This document shows positions 8,801-19,100 of a stretch of 64,000 nt of DNA, in pieces. The notes beneath the pieces were generated by a model. The model worked only from the letters and a program-made list of their open reading frames with translations, was not told where the DNA came from and made no database searches. The position numbers were made by a program, and so were the translations under genes. Every line of letters starts with the position of its first letter. Position 1 is the stretch's first letter. This DNA is from Hygrophila difformis. Lineage: Eukaryota; Streptophyta; Magnoliopsida; Lamiales; Acanthaceae. The stretch spans positions 21,082,068 through 21,146,067 of the forward strand of contig JAOANR010000014.1 of the NCBI GenBank assembly GCA_030278955.1. The letters are read 5' to 3'.

Positions 8801-11478
8801 CATGTTACTTGCACATGTAATCCTCCCTCACACTTACTTTCAGCTAAGTCCTCACAACTCTCCACTAACTGCTCAAATTTCCTATAGGGATCGTGTCTAG
8901 CAAAGAACTCTCTCTCAATCACCTCATCCTCCTGATAGATAGCTGTGACTCTATTACACGGGTAGGTGTCAGAACTAGCGTGTTGTGTTTTAGTTGTCTT
9001 AGAAATGTCAAACGACACTTGTTCATTACCTACTTTAAGTGTAATTTTACCATCATCCATGTCTACCATAGCCCTACCAGTTTGAAGAAATGGTCTACCT
9101 AAAATCAGAGGGATATCAATGTCTTTTTCCATATCAAGAACAACAAAATCAACAGGGAAAATGAAGCTCTCTACATGAACAGGAACATCTTCTACAATGC
9201 CTAAAGGAGTCCTAATGGATCTATCAACAAGCTGTAGCTGCATCCTAGTAGGCTTCACAACTCCTACTCCTAGTTCTCTAAAGACATGTAGAGGCATCAG
9301 ATTAATACTAGACCCGAGATCACACAAAGCTTTGTTAAATTCTTTAGTGCCTATGATGCACGGAATAGTGTAACTCCCAGGATCTTTTTGTTTAATAGGT
9401 TGCCTTCTTTGTAAGATTGCGCTGCATTCCCCTGTCAGTGTCACTTTCTCTTCATCATCAACACTCCTCTTTTTTGATAGAATTTCTTTTAAAAACTTAG
9501 CATAGACGGGCATTTGTGCTATAGCATCAGAAAAAGGAATATCAATTCTTAAATTCTTAAAGACTTCTAAGAATTTAGCATAATCTTTATCTTCCTTAGC
9601 CTTTTTAAGACGCTGTGGGTAAGGGATAGGTGGCTGATATGACTTGACTGGAACAGTAGACTTTCCCTTATCCTTACTCCTGTCAACACTAACTTTCTCA
9701 CTCTCCTTAGGCTCCTCAGAATCCTTCTGCTGACTTTCTTTCTCTGCATCCTCACCCTGATCGTCTACAGTATCAGCTGAAATCTCTGGATCATCTAAGG
9801 TAGGGTAAGGATTAGGTAATTCCTTTTTATTCCTTAAAGTGATTGCTTTACATTGCTCTTTTGGATTAGGATCAGGCATGCTTGGTAGTGTTCCTTGCTG
9901 TCTATTTGAAGTGTCCCTAGCAATTTGACCAACTTGTACTTCCAGATTTCTCATTGAGGCTTGCATTTGCTGAATTGTTTGTTGTTGAGACACAATTGTG
10001 CTCATTAACTCTTTTAAATTAACTTCATCACTTACTTGATTTTGTTGCAGCTGTTGTTGAGGTTGAAAGTTCCTAGGTTGTTGGTTAGGGTAGAAAGGTT
10101 GATTCTGATTTCGGTTTTGATTATAGTTTTGATTCTGATTTTGATTTTGGTTTTGATTTTGAAAGTTTTGATTTTGATTTGGGTAATTTTGATTTTGGTT
10201 TTGTGGATAAGATGGACGGTTGTTTTGTGGATAAGTGTTTTGTTGAAATTGAGAATTTTGATTAGGGTAGAAATTTTGGTTTTGAGGTCGGTTTTGGTTG
10301 TAATTCTGCTGCCTATTTCCCATGTAGCTCACATCTTCCACTTGCTCCTCAGTGCTCTCACACTGCATAGTCTCTTGAAGTCCTTGATCAAGCAAGTGAC
10401 AAGCTGATGACTCGTGAGGTCCATGACAAATACCGCATCTCACAACTTTAGCTTGACCTTTCTTAAGCGTAGAAACTTCCCTCATCAAAGCATCTAACTT
10501 AGAATCTATAGCAACTGCCTTTTCTACCTCATAGATTCCCCCTTTTGTTTTATTTCTAGCATTTTTCTTACCAGGAAATTTTTTCATGTTAGAAATCTTT
10601 TTCTCAATTATTTCCTTAGCTCTAGAAGGTCCTATAGATAGAAAAGAATCTCCAGCCGCTGCATCCAACAAGTTCCTCCAATGATCAATCAACCCATTGT
10701 AGAAGAAGTGCATCTGCTGCCAATCTTCAAAGCCATGATTCGGGCATCTTGCCAATAAAGTGTTATATCTATCCCATGCTTCAAGTAAAGTTTCACCCTC
10801 ATCTTGCACAAATTCTTTGATTTTTTCTTGCAATTCAATAACCTTAGATGGTGGGAAGAATTGTTCTAAGAAAGCTTCTAACATTTTATCCCAAGTAGTG
10901 ACATCCCTTAATTGAAGTGAGTTGTACCAAGTTTTAGCCTTATCTCTGAGTGAAAACGAGAACAATCTCAACTTAATTTCATCACTAGTAACACCATTTA
11001 TTTTCACTGTGTCACAATAATCCAGAAAGTTCCTTATGTGTTCTACAGCATCATTCGTAGGTGATCCATTATATTGATTAGCTTGAACCATAGTGATTAG
11101 TGCAGGCTGAAGGGTAAAGCTTAAAGCATCTACATCAGGCCTAGGAGTTCTATTAAACAGATTTCCACTAGTTCCTTGTAAGTGTTCTTCAATGGTCATT
11201 TCAGCTTGATCATCGTGCTCCAAATCACCACCGTTACCTCCGTTATTACCCTGATTATCATTATCATTCGCTGCCATGTTTAACCTATTGAACTGAGCAA
11301 CTAATTGATTAGTTAGAATTGTTGAAACTCCAGTCGTTGGAGAATAGTTTTCTTCATCAGAGAATGAATTAATTAAAATTTCCAACTGAGCTGGTCTCCT
11401 ACGTTTTCCTAATCTAATAGCTCTAAGAGTACGCTCAATTTCAGGATCATAAGCTATTTCTGCTTGTTTGCTTCGCAC
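5851..11478 (-). CDS. Athila-like gag-pol polyprotein (about 1875 aa), intact
   Basis: A single open frame encodes the capsid and enzymes of the retrotransposon. In order: gag domain (about residues 130-300, with FYNGL and AWDRY motifs); a CCHC-like knuckle [13 protein letters not shown] near 350; an Asn/Gln-rich linker about 390-490; an aspartic protease with ALCDLGSS near 719; reverse transcriptase with FMDD near 1155; RNase H beginning [12 protein letters not shown] near 1305; and integrase with an HHCC zinc finger about 1510-1553, then D (GIDFMGPF), D (SDGGSHF) and E (EVTNREI). No frameshift or stop is seen. The start is uncertain. The frame begins at a GTG (11478) directly after a good splice-acceptor-like tract (pyrimidines then TTGCAG), and the first ATG is about 68 codons in, so a spliced leader or non-AUG start is possible. 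Confidence 0.95.
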   Translation of the reverse strand: MRSKQAEIAYDPEIERTLRAIRLGKRRRPAQLEILINSFSDEENYSPTTGVSTILTNQLVAQFNRLNMAANDNDNQGNNGGNGGDLEHDDQAEMTIEEHLQGTSGNLFNRTPRPDVDALSFTLQPALITMVQANQYNGSPTNDAVEHIRNFLDYCDTVKINGVTSDEIKLRLFSFSLRDKAKTWYNSLQLRDVTTWDKMLEAFLEQFFPPSKVIELQEKIKEFVQDEGETLLEAWDRYNTLLARCPNHGFEDWQQMHFFYNGLIDHWRNLLDAAAGDSFLSIGPSRAKEIIEKKISNMKKFPGKKNARNKTKGGIYEVEKAVAIDSKLDALMREVSTLKKGQAKVVRCGICHGPHESSACHLLDQGLQETMQCESTEEQVEDVSYMGNRQQNYNQNRPQNQNFYPNQNSQFQQNTYPQNNRPSYPQNQNQNYPNQNQNFQNQNQNQNQNQNYNQNRNQNQPFYPNQQPRNFQPQQQLQQNQVSDEVNLKELMSTIVSQQQTIQQMQASMRNLEVQVGQIARDTSNRQQGTLPSMPDPNPKEQCKAITLRNKKELPNPYPTLDDPEISADTVDDQGEDAEKESQQKDSEEPKESEKVSVDRSKDKGKSTVPVKSYQPPIPYPQRLKKAKEDKDYAKFLEVFKNLRIDIPFSDAIAQMPVYAKFLKEILSKKRSVDDEEKVTLTGECSAILQRRQPIKQKDPGSYTIPCIIGTKEFNKALCDLGSSINLMPLHVFRELGVGVVKPTRMQLQLVDRSIRTPLGIVEDVPVHVESFIFPVDFVVLDMEKDIDIPLILGRPFLQTGRAMVDMDDGKITLKVGNEQVSFDISKTTKTQHASSDTYPCNRVTAIYQEDEVIEREFFARHDPYRKFEQLVESCEDLAESKCEGGLHVQVTCAIEESKLVPSVEKPPTLTLKELPSHLRYVFLGENDTLPVIASNKLNDDQLTALTQVLSKHVRAIGWTIADIKGLSPALCTHRIYMEEDDKPVRQPQRRLNPHLQEAVRAEVIKLLDAGIIYPISDSQWVSPVQVVPKKGGMTVIRNENGELVPTRPTTGWRVCIDYRRLNDKTRKDHFPLPFIDQMLERLAGHEFYCFLDGYSGYNQVPIAPEDQDKTTFTCPYGTFAYRRMPFGLCNAPATFQRCMMSIFSDLIETCIEVFMDDFSVFGSDFEKCLINLEKVLIRCEESNLVLNWEKCHFMVNEGIVLGHRISKNGIEVDRAKVEVIAKIPPPKNLKTLRSFLGHAGFYRRFIKDFSKIALPLFKLLCKDVEFDFSDECTEAFNRIKEALITAPIIQPPDWSLPFEIMSDASDFAVGAVLGQRKDKKLHVIYYASQALNTAQKNYATTEKELLSVVYACEKFRPYLIGSKTVVYTDHAAIKYLFAKKDAKPRLIRWVLLLQEFDLEIRDRKGDENPVADHLSRLEHEKGEGRLINDAFPDENLYLINNTSSDPWFADFVNYLACGVIPDHLKWHSQKQKFKTDAKYFIWDEPYLFRLCADQIIRRCIPDEDFEKVLKACHEGLGGGHVGPNRTAHKVLEGGLYWPNIYRDARSFVQKCDVCQRAGNITKRDEMPLKGIMPVELFDLWGIDFMGPFPPSNGKLYVLVAVEYVSKWVEAEACALNDAKQVIKFLKKQIFTRFGVPKAIISDGGSHFVNRAVNQLLFRFHVHHRITTPYHPQANGQVEVTNREIKKILEATVGKSRKEWAFKLDEALWAYRTAFKTPIGMTPFKLVYGKACHLPFELEFKSLWAMKKLNFEFKEAQEKRKVDLNELEEMRRHAYDNALIYKERTKLYHDKMLRPKVFEAGQLVLLYNSRFKVFPGKLKTKWSGPFRIVKVLDNGAVVLKADDEREFTVNGQRLKHYFGDEVKFIEQINVKPLVI

Positions 11479-11584
11479 TGCAAGTATAAAATAAAATAAA
11501 ATAAAATAAGTAACAGTTAAATTAATATTTAACTTAATAGATTTAAATTAATAAACTAAAAACAATTAAAAATTCACAACAAAT
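11479..11584 (-). promoter_or_regulatory. Short leader between PBS and gag, with splice-acceptor-like end
   Basis: Only about 105 bp separate the primer binding site from the gag frame. On the minus strand it contains a run of TTTTA repeats followed by ACTTGCAG at the start of the frame, which looks like a plant 3' splice site. No clear donor is seen in the short leader, so whether splicing occurs is unknown. Confidence 0.35.
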
Positions 11585-11602
11585 TCCCCGGCAACGGCGC
11601 CA
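11585..11602 (-). promoter_or_regulatory. Primer binding site, tRNA-Asp
   Basis: The plus strand reads TCCCCGGCAACGGCGCCA, which is the 3' end of plant tRNA-Asp(GTC) including CCA as I know it. The minus-strand element therefore has an 18-nt PBS beginning TGGCGCCG, six nucleotides inside the 5' LTR. A tRNA-Asp PBS is common in Athila elements. Confidence 0.9.
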
Positions 11603-11608
11603 AAAACT

Positions 11609-13591
11609 TGATGAGTGATTTTCACTACTCATATTTTACCACAAGCGGATGGTTGTCATCAAGTAATAAAAACCGGTGAATACCGGGTCGAATCCACAGG
11701 GAATTTCAGAATATTATTTCATTCCGGAGAAATTTTAATTGTTCTTAAGTTCATTAATTATATTTAATATATTTAAAAAGATTTTGATTAATTCTAATGG
11801 TGATTTAAATTAAAACAGTGACATTAAGTTAAAATAAAGCAAATTAAAATTTTAATTAATAAAAATACTAATGGGAGTTGCTTGTAATATTTTAAATATT
11901 GCCATCTTTATTATAAAATAGAAATTGTGCAATAATTTGACATTTCCCAATGTTCTAAAAATCAATTTCTTAAATTTAAATATTTTTATAAAGATTAAAA
12001 ATATAATAATCTACTAAAAATTCCAAATTATGCTTAAACGGACTTCATGGAAGCTGATTAGATTATCTAACATTTTGGAATCATTATTCTAGGCCTAAAT
12101 TTGAGTCTTTCCCAAGCATACAAATTTTCCTATAGCAATTAATAGGCACTTTTCATTTTCCAAATCATTGTGCACATGCCAGAATCCATTTTTAATGTAA
12201 TTTATTCCCAATTCCGGTACTAAAATATTAATTCTACTTTTTATCTCCCGATTTCGCAAAGCAGAATTTATGGAATTAGATTCTAACATTTAAATTATGC
12301 AAAACAGTGTAAATAATCTAACAATTATGGTAAAATAACAATAAAACATGGTAAACTGGATTTAATTAACAATATTAAAATACAGACAGATTAGATTTAA
12401 TGCCAGATTACTAAAAATAGATGGCACAGATTGATCGATCAATTTGGTTCTAGCAGATTAACATTTCAGATTACAGAATTGATAAAAACATAAAATCTCG
12501 ATCAATATTTCAGGCATCTGACATACAATCCCAATACAGAGTCTAATATTATAGCAGATTTATCCAGTTTAAGCGATCAAAATTAGCAGATTCTTATTCC
12601 TAAACACAGAACATCGATCAAAAACAGATTAATCAAAATTCCAGATTTCAGAATAAAACATCGACATATTATATGCTTCCATAAAAGATGAATTCGTACT
12701 TCAAAGTGATTCTGAACTCCCGTTCTAGAACACTTCTAACACGAACAATACAGAAATCCGTCTACAAATTAAGAACATGATAGCAGATTACATTTAGAGG
12801 CAATTTCAATTCATTACAATGCAAGAAAAAGAAAGGCAACACCTAGAATAGGAAGAACACGCCCAGAACAGCGTCCTTGATGCATTCCTCCGGCATGATT
12901 TTGTGTTTCTGGCCTTCTTCTCCCATTAGCAGATGTTTACAGAATGTGTATGTTCGAAAATATGAGTCTGTCTGTCGAAAAAAATGAAGAAAACGGTGTT
13001 TAAAACCGAGTTCGGGAAGTTAAGAAACTGCTCAACCGCGACTGTGGCGCCTAATGTGGCGCTCGGAAGAGGTTTTAGGCGCCACCAAGAAGCTGCGGCG
13101 CATAACGACGATTTTCCAAATTTCAGTATGTGGCGCATTTTTCGGCGCTCGGAGATCATTTTAGGCGCCACCCAGCTTATGCGGCGCATTCTGAAGCTTT
13201 TTCCATCCGAAATTTTCCCAAGTGTTGATGCGGCGCCTGATGTGGCGCTCAGGGCTCGATTTGGGCGCCGACATGCCTATGCGGCGCATTCTGGGCACAG
13301 TCCAGTGTTGAAAAATCCGAACTTGACATCTTTTGTTCTCCGAACATCTTCTTTCTTCATTTTAATGCCTGCAACATCATTGCAATGTCTTAGAATTGTT
13401 AAAGTCTTATTAAAAAGCATAAAACAAGGTAAATTGAGCTCAAATAAGCTCAATTTAATCAATCTTATTAATATTTACACATCACATGAAATGTACACTA
13501 AAAAGCAGTAAAATAGGATCTCATACATGGAATTTAGGTTCTTTTTATCATAATTTGAGCTTATTTAAATGTGGTTTCACAGGGTGCATCA
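11609..13591 (-). repeat. 5' LTR of the left Athila copy
   Basis: A 1983-bp LTR with plus-strand ends TGATGAG...GTGCATCA, i.e. TG...CA termini with a 5-bp TGATG/CATCA inverted repeat. Its partner at 50936-52919 is 1984 bp and differs by about six substitutions and one indel by eye (about 0.3 percent). The left boundary is fixed by the PBS. The right boundary is fixed by comparison with the internal edge of the other LTR. The three-module GGCGC array is at 13041-13290, 300-550 bp inside the transcriptional 5' end (U3). Small ORFs inside the LTR are not considered genes. Confidence 0.93.
13041..13290. repeat. GGCGC module array inside the LTR (3 modules)
   Basis: Three full modules occur here. 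Each has GGCGC(C), a short gap, TGGCGCTC or CGGCGCTC, about 17 nt ending in TTTTA or ATTTG, GGCGCC(A/G), about nine nt, then TGCGGCGCAT. They are at about 13043-13102, 13129-13188 and 13228-13290. The identical array is in the second LTR (52372-52620). Its location in U3 makes it a likely part of the element promoter. Confidence 0.8.
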
Positions 13592-13596
13592 CTCAT
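13592..13596. repeat. Target site duplication CTCAT (right side of left Athila copy)
   Basis: CTCAT directly follows the LTR end. The same five bases directly precede the 3' LTR of the right copy (50931-50935). Five bp is the usual Ty3/gypsy duplication length. Confidence 0.7.
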
Positions 13597-14139
13597 CACA
13601 TGTATTTTTATTCAAAAATAATACATAGATACATTTGTTTAAGAATTATGTTTGTTATGAACGCTATATACCATATATTGCTCATTAAACTATATAGGGT
13701 ATAATCAAATACAGTTGGCCTGAGTGATATGGGTCTTTGTTAGTTTAAGCAAATGTCTCGGATTGGAGCCTTTGAATATACAGAATTCAAATACCCACCA
13801 GATTCTTAAGTTATTAGTCTAGAGTTCAACGTGATCAGAGATACATAGTATACGCCAAAAATTATATACGGTAAATTTGACGAAAAATATATCTACGATT
13901 TTTGGTGTCCATGCACATAGATAGATCCAAATGTTAGATTGTCGTTGTATATAGATAATTATGAGAAAATGATTAAATAGTAGTATTATATATTTTCCTT
14001 AGATCAGAGCCTATTTGCTTGAATTTTTTTTTCTCTCTTTTGCTCTTCGAAAGCCTTTTTGAATTAATTTTTCTAACTATTCATTTGACTTTTTGTCAAA
14101 AGAAAAGACAATTGCAAAAGAAAAATTATCTTTGTAAGT
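13597..14139. other. Intergenic DNA between Athila copy and LINE
   Basis: About 540 bp of AT-rich sequence with no recognisable gene, RNA or transposon end. It is the right-hand flank of the Athila insertion. Confidence 0.5.
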
Positions 14140-14154
14140 GAGTAGGTAGGGCTT
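14140..14154. repeat. LINE target site duplication, left
   Basis: GAGTAGGTAGGGCTT, identical to 22791-22805. It is followed at once by a T-run (minus-strand poly(A) tail), as expected at the 3' end of a LINE. Confidence 0.88.
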
Positions 14155-14161
14155 TTTTTTT

Positions 14162-16114
14162 GAGGAGAAAAGGTTCTTATATTCCACTCAATAACCATTG
14201 ATAGTTTTACAGCATAATAGCAAGACAACAGAAGTATTACAACAGTATACAACTCAAAAGCATAGAAAATCAATGCTGCATCAACAGCCAATGCACTTGA
14301 TCGCACAATGAAATATTGGAACATTAGACCAAGGTCGAAAGAAGAGTCGGCCAAACCCACTCAGTCCCAGCCCTGTTGTAGTGGCATATGTCAACAGCTT
14401 CACCCAATTCAGCAGCTTAACATAACAGCAGCATAACAATGTCAATAGCCAAGAGGCTTCGACTGCGACCGGCCAGCCTCGCCCAGGTGATGTGGGCACC
14501 TTTACACTCGACAAAAGAAACTTACGTAATGACTCATAATTGACAATCAAGTAACTAGCTTTGACAACATGTCTCCCCAGCAATTAATACTATTCCGCTG
14601 TTTCGAATCAAAGGGCATTCTGCTAGCTAAGGACACCCGAGACAGATTTAGGAAATAAGTGGAAGACTGAAGGGAATGATGAAATAAGGTAGCAAGAAGA
14701 CTCAATATTCAGGCCCCTTAACAAACTTCAAACTAACAACCGAGAGAGGAACATTCTAACAACTCTCAACCCATATAACCAATAGCTTGTCATAACCCAT
14801 GTGCCAGCCCCTCTCCAGAACTCAAGAACAACTTGAGTACAGCTTATCAATCTTCTCACAATTATTATTATTTTTTTTTCTTTTTCTTTTTTTTTTTTTC
14901 TTCTTCTTTTTTTTTTTTTTCCTTTTTTTTTTTTTTTTTTCATATGTTCCCTTGCATCAAATTCCAAGACTTCTATCCATCAATTCTCAAGGGCATCTCG
15001 GCACCATTCTAATTTCCCAACCTATACTCACTTTCCAATGTGATCCAACCCCCAAAGGGGCCCTCCTACCAAATTGTCACTGTAAGAGCCCATAACTACT
15101 GAGAAGCTTAGGGAGGTCCTAAATTCCAATTGAAGACTGAACATATAGTAAAAAGCATCAGATATTCAGGGGGCATTTTAGAGACAGAGCAGCGGTCTGG
15201 CTCTCAATGAAGTAAGAAAAGAATAGTAGGATAAATATCATCCAAAAGAAGCCAGAAAGGCAGGAAGAGGAGCAGATATTCAGAGGACATTTTAGAGACA
15301 GAGCAGCGGTCCGGCTCTCAATGGAGTAGGAAAAAAATAGTAGGAGAAATATCATCCAAAAGAGGCCAGAAAGGCAGGAAGAGAAGCCTATAGCCCTTAT
15401 CATTTCCGAAGCACCGAATTGTAAAAATGCAAGTTCCACATGTTTGGTAAAGCAAGTTATATCATGTCAAAATGAGCATCTCATATTTACACATCCGAAT
15501 AATCTAAAGGCTTAGATCTCACCGGTTTAACATGTCAGTTGGCTCAATGGACTCATTTCGAACAATCGGCAGACCTGAGCAGTAGATTCTCCGACTGCGG
15601 TATGTCAACAAGAATCGACGATACTCTATGACCTCAACTCAGAGAGCAAAATGGAGATTGGGAGTTATCCTCTTCCTAAGCACCTCAGCAGCACCACGTC
15701 ATTGGAAAAAACAGTAGCATCAGGCTTCGCAGCATCATTCTTCTACACTTGTATTTCTCAGCATCAAAAAATGGCAAACATCATATCAACCACTTCCCTA
15801 ACCACAACCTTTCTCTTACTTTTTTTTTTTTTTTTTTTACATCTTCTCTTCTTTTTTTTTTTTTCTTTTTCTTTTATTCTCTTTTTTTTTTCTCTCTCCT
15901 TTTTTTTTTCCTTCTATTTTTTTTTTCTATTTTTTTTTCCTTCTTTTTTTTTCTTTTTCTTTTTTTTTTTTTTTTAAGAACATTATTCCGGACATCGAAT
16001 TACACCAATCAACTAAACACAACCAACAATCCGCTCTGATACCGTGAGATTATTACTGATCGATATTAAACTTTACAACCATATGACACCCCACATTCCA
16101 AATTTCTACCTTGG
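14162..16114 (-). other. LINE 3' non-coding region with A-rich tracts
   Basis: About 1.95 kb lies between the ORF2 stop and the poly(A) tail. It contains two long pyrimidine tracts on the plus strand (14863-14941, 15817-15975), i.e. purine-rich on the transcript, and a tandem repeat. Small ORFs here encode Lys/Glu or Phe/Leu runs and are artefacts. A nested older insertion ending in a poly(A) at 15817-15975 cannot be excluded. Confidence 0.6.
15161..15388. repeat. 114-bp tandem duplication in LINE 3' region
   Basis: Two adjacent units (15161-15274, 15275-15388) begin GATATTCAG and end near GGCAGGAAGAG, and differ at several positions. They lie in the LINE 3' non-coding region. Confidence 0.85.
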
Positions 16115-19100
16115 TCAGTTCCACTCTTCTTTTTTGCACTCTCCAGATGCCCCCATCTTTGCCCAGTAGTCAGCAGTAGAGTTACGTTCTCTCAAAACGT
16201 GTTGAAAGCGAACCTCACCTGCACACTTTAATATAGCAAGGATAGGACCAAATTGCTCACGATACCTCCAAGGTGCATTTCCAGGATCACTCATCCATTT
16301 CACAACATTTGCAGAATCACATTCAAAAATAAGCTTTTGCAAGGGGAATCCTTGGTCTCGAATAAGAGCTTGACACACCCGACTAATGGCCGTAATTTCA
16401 GCTTCTGATGAATCTGTGATGCCAATATAATCTGATAAAATAAAGATCACCTGCCCTCCTTCATCTCTGATTACCCCCCCAATCCCGGCTGGCCCCGGAT
16501 TCCCAAGTGAAGACCCATCTGTATTTATTTTCCACCACCCATCGTTAGGCCGGATCCAAGTAAGACCTCTCCGAATAGTTGCAGTACTAGTTTTCGCACC
16601 CTGTGGGAACCCGTCCAGAAACTGTCCTCCTACACCAAAGCTGTGAGTCGATGCAATCTTTGAATTTGCTTTCCACCAGTAGTTGGTTCTCCATTTGATT
16701 TCTTCAACAGCCTCCGTTAACACTATTTCCTTTCCCTTAAAAATAGCTTCATTTCGATACCTCCAAACAGTCCACACAATCACTACTCCTGTAACGAGCC
16801 AAACTTCCCGAATGCCATATCTCAAGTTGTTGCAAATCCACCATGTTAATAAATCAGCAATATTTCCTGGACTCGCCCACACCCCACCAAACCACTCCAC
16901 CGCTTGGTACCACAATGAGCTTGCAAACTCGCACCTGCAGAATAAATGATCTATTGATTCAACCTCTTTCCCACAACATATACACTGATTGTCTGCTGAT
17001 TGGATGCACCCTCTTTTCACCAGTTCTTCTCTAACCGGTAATCCATGGTGAAAAAGCTTCCAAACCAGCAGCTTAGCCTTCATAGGTGATTTGATTTTCC
17101 AGAGGTAACTCCACATCCTTTGCCTCTCTAACCCACCGCTATTCGACACCAGTTTCCAGCAGGAAGATGTTGTGTAGTTCCCATTTCCCTCAAGCATCCA
17201 TACCACCCTATCCTCCATAAACCTATTCAACTTCAAATTTCTCAACACAGCCATCATCTCATTCCACATATCATTCTCCCAATCGAATAGCGACCTCCTA
17301 AGTTGGACTTCCCAGCTCCACTCCAGACCTGACCAGACCCCATTCTCAGCGACCATACTGTTCTTGTGGATGGCTAAAGTGTATATTCTCGGAAATAATT
17401 CCATTAACGTCCTCACTTCATCCACCCAAACATCTTGCCAAAATCGAGTAGCTCGACCATTCCCTACACATATTTTAAATGAACCCCTATCATCTCCACT
17501 CCTCAAACCGTTCCAGACTCTACAAATATTACCCCAAAGAGATCGGTGCTGCAAAACCCCTGGAACTAAGGGAGCTTGACCCCCGTAATATTTTTTGTCG
17601 ATTACCTCTTTCCATAGCGAATGTTCCTTCCCAAATCTCCATCTCCATTTGAGAAGTAGAGCCTCATTCAACCTCTCTATGTTCCAAACACTTAATCCAC
17701 CCCTGGTTTTGTGAAGACAGATCTTGTCCCAGCTCAGTGTATGGAGTTTTCTGTGCCCGTCTATATTATTCCAGAAAAAATCTCTTTTGATCCTCTCGAG
17801 TTTACCTGCTACCTCCTTGGGGACCTTGAAGATAGATAGAAAGTAAATTGGAAGACTACACAAAATGGATTTGATTAAGCAAAGCCGCCCAGCTTGTGTC
17901 AGTAGTCTACTCTTCCACCCGGCCAACCTATTTTCCACTTTTTCCAATACAGGCCTCCATAGTGCAATTCCATTAAGCCGACCCCCAACCGGAATACCAA
18001 GATACTTCATAGGCCAGCTTCCATTTTCACACCCCAGTAAAGCCGCAGCATCTCTCTCCAAGACCTGTGAAGTATTAATTCCAAAAATGCTACTCTTACT
18101 AAAATTAATGCGTAGTCCAGTGGCCAGTGTAAAGCATGTCAATAATCGCTTGACCATTAGCACTTGATGTAGGTCGCCCTCGCAGAATATGATAGTATCG
18201 TCTGCGTATTGTAAATGCGAGATCGTTGGGCCCTCCCTTCCGGAACTCAGTCCCTTAATGAAACCCAGGTTTGACGCTTTCTTCATTAGCATATTCAACA
18301 TTTCAGCGACCAGAACAAATAAGTACGGAGAAAGAGGATCTCCTTGCCTCAAACCTTTATGCAATTCAAAAAAATTCGTGGGAGATCCGTTTACCAATAC
18401 CGCTGCCGAGGCCGATGAGACACATGCCTTGACCCAGCTTATCCATTTAGATCCGAATCCCATCACTTCCAGAACTCGTATCAGTGCGTCCCATGACACG
18501 TTATCATAAGCCTTGGCGAAGTCTAACTTGATCACAAAGCCACTTCTCCCACTAGAAGCTGTAGCCTGTACTACCTCTGCCGCTATTAGGACTCCGTCTA
18601 AGATCTGCCTCCCTCGGACAAAAGCCATTTGGGAAGCTCCCACAAGCCCGTCCAGAACGCCTTGGAGTCTCCTCGCCAAAACCTTGGCCACTATTTTGTA
18701 GACGCTTCCGACCAGTGATATAGGCCTGAAGTCGCAGAAATCCATGGGACTTTCTACCTTCGGGATAAGTGTAATAAAAGAGCACCCTGCTTCTTTTGGC
18801 AGCTGCCTCTCTCGGTGTAGCTTATCAAACACCTCCAGCAGCTCCCCCTTGAGCACTTCCCAAAACTTTTTAAAAAACCCCAAATTGTAACCGTCCGGCC
18901 CTGGAGCCCGATTGCTATCGCAGCACCAAACCGCCGATTTAATTTCTTCCTCTGAAAATCCCCGCTCCAGCCACTCCCGATCCATATCTCCTAACTTAGC
19001 AAGCCCGTCACTGCCCACTATGAAAAGTTCCTCATCCTGCTTAGAGAACAGGTTTTTTAAATGGGAGAATGCCGCCTCTTTCACACCCCTCGGGTCATCA

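Larger units (their letters stand above)
1..13591 (-). mobile_element. Athila-like Ty3/gypsy element, left copy (5' part, cut by window start)
   Basis: Read on the minus strand, the order is 5' LTR (13591 to 11609), tRNA-Asp primer binding site, gag-pol, two antisense ORFs, then a Transposase_32-like ORF running off the window start. The gag, RT and integrase signatures and the PBS place it in the Athila lineage of Ty3/gypsy elements. The missing 3' part is represented by the second copy at 50936-57135, so a complete element would be about 19.8 kb (inference from combining the copies). The coding regions seen are open, so the element looks young. CTCAT follows the LTR at 13592-13596, and the same five bases precede the other copy's 3' LTR. 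Confidence 0.93.

Noticed and set aside
5851..11478. Endogenous pararetrovirus
   Set aside because: LTRs, PBS and an integrase domain with D, D, E identify an LTR retrotransposon; no movement protein or viral coat motif is seen.
11585..11602. tRNA-Asp gene fragment
   Set aside because: Only the 18-nt 3' end is present, at the exact PBS position of an LTR element.
13041..13290. CRISPR-like array (regular GGCGC cores)
   Set aside because: Repeats are short, imperfect, with conserved not unique spacers, and lie inside a plant LTR.
12926..13511. ORFs of 87 and 175 codons in the LTR
   Set aside because: They run through the GGCGC array and have no family likeness; the same ORFs appear in both LTRs simply because the LTRs are identical.
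13583..13599. LTR end at CACTCATCA giving a nine-bp inverted terminus
   Set aside because: The internal edge of the other LTR stops at TGCATCA, so CTCAT is flanking DNA.
14728..15977. Lys/Glu- and Phe/Leu-rich ORFs
   Set aside because: Translations of homopolymer tracts in the LINE 3' region.
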